Shown here: positions 58,136 through 64,000 of the stretch, piece after piece
Layout of the letters: each line of letters begins with the position of its first letter
Numbering within the stretch: position 1 is the first letter of the stretch
Notes under the pieces: model-generated
Databases searched by the model: none
Seen by the model: only the letters and a program-made list of their open reading frames with translations
Told to the model about the DNA's origin: nothing
NCBI GenBank assembly: GCA_029204225.1
Contig: CM055113.1
Coordinates: 26,585,462-26,649,461, forward strand
DNA length: 64,000 nt
From: Diphasiastrum complanatum
Lineage: Eukaryota > Streptophyta > Lycopodiopsida > Lycopodiales > Lycopodiaceae
Direction: 5' to 3'
Position numbers and translations under genes: made by a program

Positions 58136-59213
58136 GATCTATGGATAAAACTACAAAGAAAACTACAATGATATTGTAAACTACAAAGAATGTGGTGAGC
58201 TGACCTCCAATATCTTTTGTTGATTCAAGCTACTTGGCATGACACCCAAAGGGTTTTAGACTCATTTGGCCATCACAACACAACTGGGGGAGACCACTTG
58301 CACATAATCACACACACTCTCACATACATACACGTATACACTATCTACATCCATTTCTTCAAAGACTCAAATTTTTCCAAAGGATCAAATTTTTTCAAAG
58401 ACTCGCATTTTTTTGACACAACATTGAGCTTGGCAAAGAAGGGTTTTCTGACTCTGGATCAGATCGGATCGAGGCAGATTTATTCCAACCCTTTGGAATT
58501 TTTCCAACCCAAAGTACAATCCGAATCTCTGTATATTTTTGACCCTTTGTACTATCAACTCATAATTTTTCCAAAGGCTCAAATTTTTTTGAAGACTCAA
58601 ATTTTTCCAAAGACTCGAATTTTTTTGAAGAATCTAAACTCGGATTTTTGACCAATAGTATCGAATTTTACAATGGGTCGGATTTTATACACTGGGTCGA
58701 AAAGTAACGTATTATCGAAAATATACAAAGGGTTGATCATGCTTGTTCACTCACTCTGATCGGAACGCGGACGTCTACGACTCCTGAGTTTCTGATCATA
58801 GAATGGTTGTCTTTGACGCCTGAGGAACTTGAATCATTTTGTTGCACTATCACTTCAAATTTTTTGAGCTGAACTTTTCATTGAAATCTGATTTATAGTA
58901 ATACCTCGAACCATTTCTAATCTCTTCGGTGGACTGTACTCATTTTTATTTTGTGAGTATGAACTAATTTATAAGATCCTGTTGGGCATAGAGCCCTTGA
59001 GGTGTGACTACACTTAGCATTAACAATCTATTAGACTGTTTTTGCATCTAGCAGCCCATTATAGTGGGAGAGTTGTTTCGCAAATATTCCTGCTCTCTTC
59101 TTCGTTCGCGTTTTTCATACTCCCTTGCCCCATCAATGACATCTGCAATTATGACTACTCAACCGAGGTGATCAACCTGATCAAATAAGAGTCTTCATTT
59201 TGGAGGAGAAAAG
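58136..59213. other. Non-coding DNA with a T-rich degenerate repeat
   Basis: At 58360-58640 the motif (A/G)AGACTCAAATTTTT occurs about seven times, with variations, in a short-period array. The rest shows no gene. An AC-rich stretch is at 58300-58345. Confidence 0.5.
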
Positions 59214-59600
59214 TGTTTAAGTAGGGAGAGTGCCATGCCCTTTTAGTATGTTAGTGCTTAATATAATATCTAGTGTAAGCTTTGTTGGGCCCAAACGAGC
59301 TATTAGCCTTAAGAATAAGGCAGTTCCCTCTTTAAGCCCTCCAAAACTGTATTTGAATAAGGATAATAGGCCAACAAGATCCCAAAGTGAATTTAACAAG
59401 ACTTAACAAGGGCCAACTATCTTTCAAGATAGTTATGTTAGTTAAGTTAGGGGGTCTATAAGTAGGCAAGGTCATTTGGAAGATCTTTTGGGTCATTTGT
59501 AAAAGAGAGAGCCTAGCCTCCTCTTTGTGAATGCGAGCCTTGAAAATAAAGCTTGCTAGTTCTCATGTGTCCAATCCACATGAATCTCATCCTCATATTG
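59214..59600 (+). repeat. LTR-like segment, possibly a solo copia LTR
   Basis: Starts TGTTTAAGTAGGGAGAGTG, like many plant copia LTRs. It has TATAAGTA at 59457-59464 and AATAAA at 59545-59550, the promoter and poly(A) order expected of an LTR. The right end and target duplication were not found. Confidence 0.35.
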
Positions 59601-60185
59601 TACTGCTTCCATCCCTTTAATTCTACTAATGATTCCATGGAGTTATATTTGTGATTTGTGTTTTTATGGTTATATGAACACGAATGTTTTGTACGTCTCT
59701 TGATTATGACTTTAGTTTCTTTACTATGGCTATTTGATTGGGTTTGGAACGTGAGAAATATGCTTTTGTCTCAATTCTTGTCACTAAGAGACATCAAATG
59801 ATTTGTGGAATCAATCAAGGAGTAATGGATTATGATACAAATAAATCAAAATTATATAAAGCAAAACAAAACTCTAAGTTTCAAATCTAGAAAACTTGGA
59901 AATGCAATGGAATGGCCACAAAACGATAATTCAAAAAAAAATAGTTTCTTATAACTAGCCATTCACTTTAACAAGTAAAATTAAATTTTAAGTCAACCTG
60001 AGCCAAGATGTGTAAAATTGTTTGTAACCTTTTGACAATAAAGATATGTTGTGCAAGGAAAAGGTGCTACATGTAAGGTCATAGGATGGGTGAGTTATGC
60101 TTTATGGTGTGCAACGCAAAACAATGTGTTTAAACTACACAAATGCATATTGAGGTGTTTGTCATTGCTTTGTTGGACCTTGCAA
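59601..60185. other. Non-coding sequence upstream of the small gene
   Basis: AT-rich DNA with no recognised gene. Weak similarity to the DNA upstream of copy A may begin at about 60100. Confidence 0.45.
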
Positions 60186-60199
60186 GGAAGATACAATGC

Positions 60200-60494
60200 A
60201 AACCAACGCGGCATTGCTACCTCAAGGGTCAACGCCTCTGCTTTCGAGGGCCCATGCCCCATCCACATCCAGAAGACGAGAAGAGCAGCAATCTTAGAAG
60301 AAGATGGACAAGCGTGTCTCGCCGTGTGCGCGTGTGGGTCATGTCCTTTTTCTCAGCTCTGTCGTTAGATATTTGTGAACTCGTCTCTCATTATTTGCAG
60401 TGAATAGTTAGCCGCCTTGATTCTAGAGCGTGTACAGCATATAAGTAAACACCCGTCATGTAACTGGTCGCTACATCTCTAATTCCTATATAAA
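60200..60494 (+). promoter_or_regulatory. Conserved promoter region of small-gene copy B
   Basis: Begins at the ACCAACGCGGCATTGC block shared with copy A (3565 on the minus strand). It continues through matching stretches (CCCACATCCAGAAGA-like, GAAGAAGATGGAC, GTGTGGGTCATG, AATATTTGTG) to the TATA box TATATAAA at 60487-60494. Conservation between two diverged copies suggests functional promoter elements. Which factors bind cannot be told. Confidence 0.55.
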
Positions 60495-60708
60495 CTTCTT
60501 GAAGAAACTCATTCCTCATGATTCCGATGGAATTTCGATAAATAGGAGGTCCTTTGTAACTCCGAATATCCAAGCTCTGCACTTGGGGATTTTGAATTAT
60601 CTGATCTTGATCGACAGACTTCTTGTTCATGTAGCCAGTTACTCAGATTCCGACATGGTTTTGTTTCTGTAAAGATCCTTGCTTGGCTTATGGTGTTTGT
60701 CAGTAAAG

Positions 60709-61020
60709 ATGGTGGCTGATTCGTCAAGCGCAGCAGTGCGAGCCCTTCATATAAATTATGCTGAAAATGAAGACAGACTGCAGAAGAATCAGCATGGGAG
60801 CCTGGCGAAGCTGGTCCAATGCACTTCGGGGGCCTGCAACATGCTCTTTGCAACGCTCTTCCTCTTTTTATTTGTGGGCGCCGCTGTAGCCATGGCTTCT
60901 TTCTCTGAAAGCTCTCTCTTACATCGTGATTCGGGCCATCTTTCTCAGCTGAAGCCGAGAGATGACAAAGAGGATAAAATGATCAAACCCAGTTTGCAGA
61001 AGGGGAAACCCGGTTTGTAG
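60709..61020 (+). CDS. Small putative single-pass membrane protein, unknown family (copy B)
   Basis: 103 codons from ATG 60709 to TAG 61018-61020. Residues 1-23 (M-V-A-D-S-S-S-A-A-V-R-A-L ... Y-A-E-N-E-D-R) are shared with copy A at 3200-2970. A hydrophobic stretch at about 42-65 (N-M-L-F-A-T-L-F-L-F-L-F-V-G-A-A-V-A) could span a membrane. The tail, from about 82, is rich in K and D. The start is chosen because similarity to copy A as protein begins there and both copies have ATG. The leader from the TATA box is about 215 nt and contains upstream ATGs, so translation may be weak, or an intron may be present. I do not recognise the family and propose no function. It could also be a pseudogene that happens to stay open. 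Confidence 0.5.
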   Translation: MVADSSSAAVRALHINYAENEDRLQKNQHGSLAKLVQCTSGACNMLFATLFLFLFVGAAVAMASFSESSLLHRDSGHLSQLKPRDDKEDKMIKPSLQKGKPGL

Positions 61021-61538
61021 AAGGGGAAACCCGCTATGACTGCGTGCGCAGTGCGAATTCGAGTGATGAGTTAGAATAACTTAGAAAGTAAGAACATGTC
61101 ATATGTACAGATCCTTAATGGCTGTATGGTATAAGACGATAATTGTTTGGTCTTGCTTTTACCCGAACAAATGCCATAGTATATTTCAGACCGCTGTGTG
61201 TACCCACATACATATGTACTCGCATTTACTTTGCTGAATGGACTAGCTATTTTGATAAATGCCTCTCTCCTCGCACACTCTCTACACAAACACATTTATT
61301 CAGTAGATTATTGAATGGTTTTTTTATGTTTTTCTTCATAATACTAAGTTAATTATGATGTCACTCTTATATGGATTTGACCATTAAAACCTAGGTTTTA
61401 TTTACTTTTTAATTCTTCTAAATGAAATCCTTACTTTTTAAAGATTTGAATGCTTTCCATTAGGCAAAGCTTTTATCTTTTGTTTTTTTTTTATCACATT
61501 TTTCTTTATCTATCACATTTTTTTTTATATAGGTTAAA

Positions 61539-61540
<2 letters not shown>
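61021..61540. other. Non-coding sequence downstream of the small gene
   Basis: Begins with a near duplication of the last coding bases (AGAAGGGGAAACCCG occurs twice, at about 60996 and 61019), then AT-rich DNA. Nothing else recognised. Confidence 0.5.

Positions 61541-61541
<1 letters not shown>

Positions 61542-61618
<77 letters not shown>
61542..61618. repeat. (TC)n(AC)n microsatellite
   Basis: A TC tract runs to about 61596 and an AC tract to 61618. A family-2 LTR starts directly at its end. Confidence 0.95.
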
Positions 61619-61820
61619 TGTTGCACCGGTGCCTCAAAGGGTGTTGGGACTTGAGCGGTTTTCCCAACACGCGCTTAAGTCTAACATTCATCCATCATGC
61701 ACTTACATAAAAGCCAACTTAGAAACGTAACAAGCTTAACCATTCAGACTTAAGAAACCTGGAATCCCAATCAACCTGAAAGCCAACTCAGAATCCGTCC
61801 CAAAAGGTAACCAGAGGCAA
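61619..61820 (-). repeat. Family-2 LTR fragment, interrupted
   Basis: 202 bp in minus orientation, starting TGTTGCACCGG right after the AC tract (CACAC is the presumed target site). It is cut at GGCAA (61816-61820) by the second Gag-less element. Its divergence marks it as older than its guest. The continuation is beyond the window. Confidence 0.85.
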
Positions 61821-62741
61821 TGTTGTAAAGCTGACTCAGGTGCACCCAGCGTGCCCTGTAAGACTCTAAGGGGTGACACTCCCTAAGGCCCCATAGCAAG
61901 TTAGAAAATCAAGGACTGAGCCTCCGACCTGTGGTGAGCCCAAGTAGTCACAAGTCATGAACTAGCTCTGGAGCTTGAGTCATGGCCTAGTCATGAAGCA
62001 AGTTGATTCTGCCACCGGAACGGCTCCCGAGACCCATGTCCGGGAGCCAGACTGATTCTGCCAGGCTTGCCAGGCTTAATCAGCAAAATAAAAACTAATT
62101 CCTAAAAAGCGTGCTTTACCAGAAAGCACTATGTTTCAGAACAGAGGGGGTGCGCCGAATCACAGCAGAACTATAGGGGGAGTCCGGCAGACAGAAACTT
62201 GGGCAGCTCAACCAACGCCAGGAATCCAGTCGCCAGGTCTCAGCTCCCTCTACCAGCACGAGCCAGGCACAATGCCCAGCACGTGTTGGTGGCCCCAAGA
62301 CCGGTGAATCTATGTATGAATGTAACCTCTTCCAAATCTAATAAAGTTGATCCTTGGAGATGATTACCATTTCGGTTTCGCCTCCGGGACTGGTCCAAGT
62401 GAAAGGACCCTTACTACAATCTTTTTGCGTCGCTGGCGCCTAAGGGTCCCTATCATCGACATGGGGCTTGCCGCTATGCCAATCGGTCAGTTTGGCGACC
62501 ACTATGCCTTGGGTTTCATGTGTGGCTTGTCTTTGCCTTTGGTTACCTTTTGGGGATGGATTCTGAGTTGGCTTTCGGGTTGGTTCGGATTCCAGTTTTC
62601 TTAAGTCTGAATGGTTAAGCTTGTTACGTTTCTGAGTTGGCTTTTACGTAAGTGCATGATGGATGAATGTTAGACTTAAGCGCGTGTTGGGGAAACCGCT
62701 CAAGTCCCAGCGCCCTTTGAGGCGCTGGCACCGGCGCAACA
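61821..62741 (+). repeat. Family-2 5' LTR of the second Gag-less element
   Basis: 921 bp with the GTGCTTT-ACCAG-AAAGCAC hairpin at about 62111-62129 and an AATAAA near 62339. The end reads GGCGCTGGCACCGGCGCAACA-like, three bases longer than in the first copy. Confidence 0.9.
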
Positions 62742-63454
62742 TGTGGTATCAGAGCCGACTAGCCGGTCAGCTACGCAAGTCTCACAGGGATGGCCACATT
62801 TTGGGATTTGTCAGGACAACGTTGCGCAAGGTGCTGCCCACAGTGTAAGCACGGGTGCGTCCACGTTCGGGGTGGTCGGCAGAATGGGAGACTTGATGAC
62901 TCAAAGTGCTGCCCTCGAGGTGTAAGCACAGTCAGTTCTCGCGGTTCGGGCCTGGCGCTGTCTGCACGTAGGACGGATGAGGCAAAGTGCTGCCTAGGTA
63001 GGTGAAAGCACGGTCTGTACCTTGTGGGGTGCGAGGCGACATATTCGAACTGTACGGGTTAACCATTGATACAGAGATGCTGCTCGAATTCGGGTGTAAA
63101 GCACGGGTGGTTAGCTGCCGGTGCAGGATAGCTGCCGATCGTTTCGCTATAAGGGCTATCGACCAAAAAGTGGTGGGGCGTGACTGAAGCAATGTGCTGC
63201 TTAATGGTGAAAGCACGGATGGTTGGATGGATGTTTCCCCGTGGGCTAATTCTGTGATAGATTTGTGTGGGCGCGGCTAGGCAAAGGTCCTACGTCCGGT
63301 CTCAAGGGGAATGTGACTTGAGAGGGATCCTCTGTTTAGCTTTGGTTGGTATGTTCGTTTGTGGTGTGCTTGTCTGGACCTGAATTATCCCTGACTACTT
63401 GTTTTGATCCAGGTGATCTGATCTAGTTGGGAGTTGTGAGAGGAGCTTACATTT
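62742..63454 (+). promoter_or_regulatory. PBS and leader of the second Gag-less element
   Basis: PBS at 62744-62756, then the same leader hairpins as the other elements. A few base changes are present (for example TTTCGCTATAAGGG near 63143), but the order is intact. Confidence 0.75.
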
Positions 63455-64000
63455 ATGAGTGGATGACACACAAGTATGGAAAGGAACTTCCATGGGGCAA
63501 CCCCCAAGATTGATTCAAGATTGTTATTCTTATCAGGAAAGATCGCGGGGAGGAAGTCAGATTTCATGATCGACTCCGGAGCTTCACATAACTATATCTC
63601 AAGGAGCGTAGTGGAACAATTCAGCTTGCCGACCAGGAATGTTACATCTACTCTCAAGGTAGAAACAGCGAAGGGAGCACTAGATGCAGACAAAGCGACA
63701 TTGAACATCCCGGTGCAGATTGGAAGATGGAAGGCTAAACTTAGCTTTGTGATTTTAGAGATGGATGCCTTCGATGTGATTTTGGGCCTCCCTTGGTTAA
63801 ATGAACACTGTACCGCAGTTTGGGTAGGAGCTCAAACTTGGTCCTCTTGGATTATAAGGGACAAATCTGCGTGACAAAAGCCCTGCCCGGAGGAAATGCT
63901 AAGGATACCGATATTGAACAAAATCCGGTTGCAGCATTAGCAATGAAAAGAATGGTGAAAGGGAAAAGGTCAAAGTGCTTTCTTTGCATCTGCCGAGAAG
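63455..64000 (+). pseudogene. pol: Start of a second Pol frame with early stop and frameshift
   Basis: The ATG equivalent to 43561 is at 63455, but the fourth codon is TGA (63464-63466) where the first copy has CGA. The next in-frame ATG is at 63476. Protease follows with an intact D-S-G-A-S and flap. One T is missing near 63820, which throws the frame off and ends it at 63874. The rest of the region still aligns with the first copy to the window edge. It cannot make Pol as it stands. Confidence 0.88.

Larger units (their letters stand above)
61821..64000 (+). mobile_element. Second Gag-less family-2 element, cut by the window end
   Basis: LTR 61821-62741 (921 bp), PBS 62744-62756, leader to about 63454, then a protease start. 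It matches 41928-44100 closely, including the direct leader-to-protease junction without gag. It sits in a different host sequence (a family-2 LTR, left target site GGCAA) and is therefore an independent insertion. Confidence 0.9.

Noticed and set aside
3200-60709. Terminal inverted repeats of one giant 57-kb transposon
   Set aside because: The inverted copies are diverged, contain a promoter and coding start rather than terminal motifs, and have no target duplication outside them.

Overview
The window looks like nuclear DNA from a plant, most likely a flowering plant. It has long CT, TA and CA microsatellites, AT-rich non-genic DNA, LTR retrotransposons primed by initiator tRNA-Met (TGGTATCAGAGCC next to the LTRs) and a Ty3/gypsy chromovirus polyprotein ending in a chromodomain. 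I cannot name the species. Almost everything between 5.5 and 54.4 kb is one nest of related LTR elements. Host-like sequence is confined to the flanks.

Layout. 1-1682: decayed Ty1/copia gag and protease with PBS and probable LTR, minus strand. 2485-5534: microsatellites, a hairpin, a broken copy (minus) of a small gene, AT-rich DNA and a possible PPR remnant. 5535-14456: a tandem of three LTRs and two internal regions of non-coding family 1, flanked by one target duplication (GTCCT). 14621-54372: one old solo LTR of family 2, split over 40 kb but still flanked by CAATG on both sides. Nested inside it are a family-1 element (TSD CACTC), further family-1 elements in both orientations (TSDs GTCAC, GCCGG, CTGGC), a 5,460-bp tandem duplication, a family-2 element with protease, RT, RNase H, integrase and chromodomain but no Gag (41928-48202, TSD ACATA), and a family-2 element with Gag and protease but no RT or integrase (48908-54161, minus, TSD CTTGT). 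54378-61540: host-like DNA, a fragment of an unrelated Ty3/gypsy, an LTR-like segment, and a second, apparently intact copy (plus) of the small gene. 61619-64000: a second Gag-less family-2 element, cut by the window end.

How the parts may work together (inference). The Gag-only, Pol-only and non-coding elements share the same PBS, a leader of about 540 bp carrying five short GTGCT...AGCAC hairpins, and a hairpin just before the polypurine tract. None encodes a full set of proteins, yet all appear recently mobile: LTR pairs are nearly identical and target duplications are intact. The simplest reading is a set of mutually dependent elements that use each other's proteins in trans, or those of a complete relative elsewhere.

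The only plausible functional host gene is the 103-codon reading frame at 60709-61020. Family 1 means LTRs of about 1,245 bp with no coding capacity. Family 2 means LTRs of about 918 bp with gag or pol.
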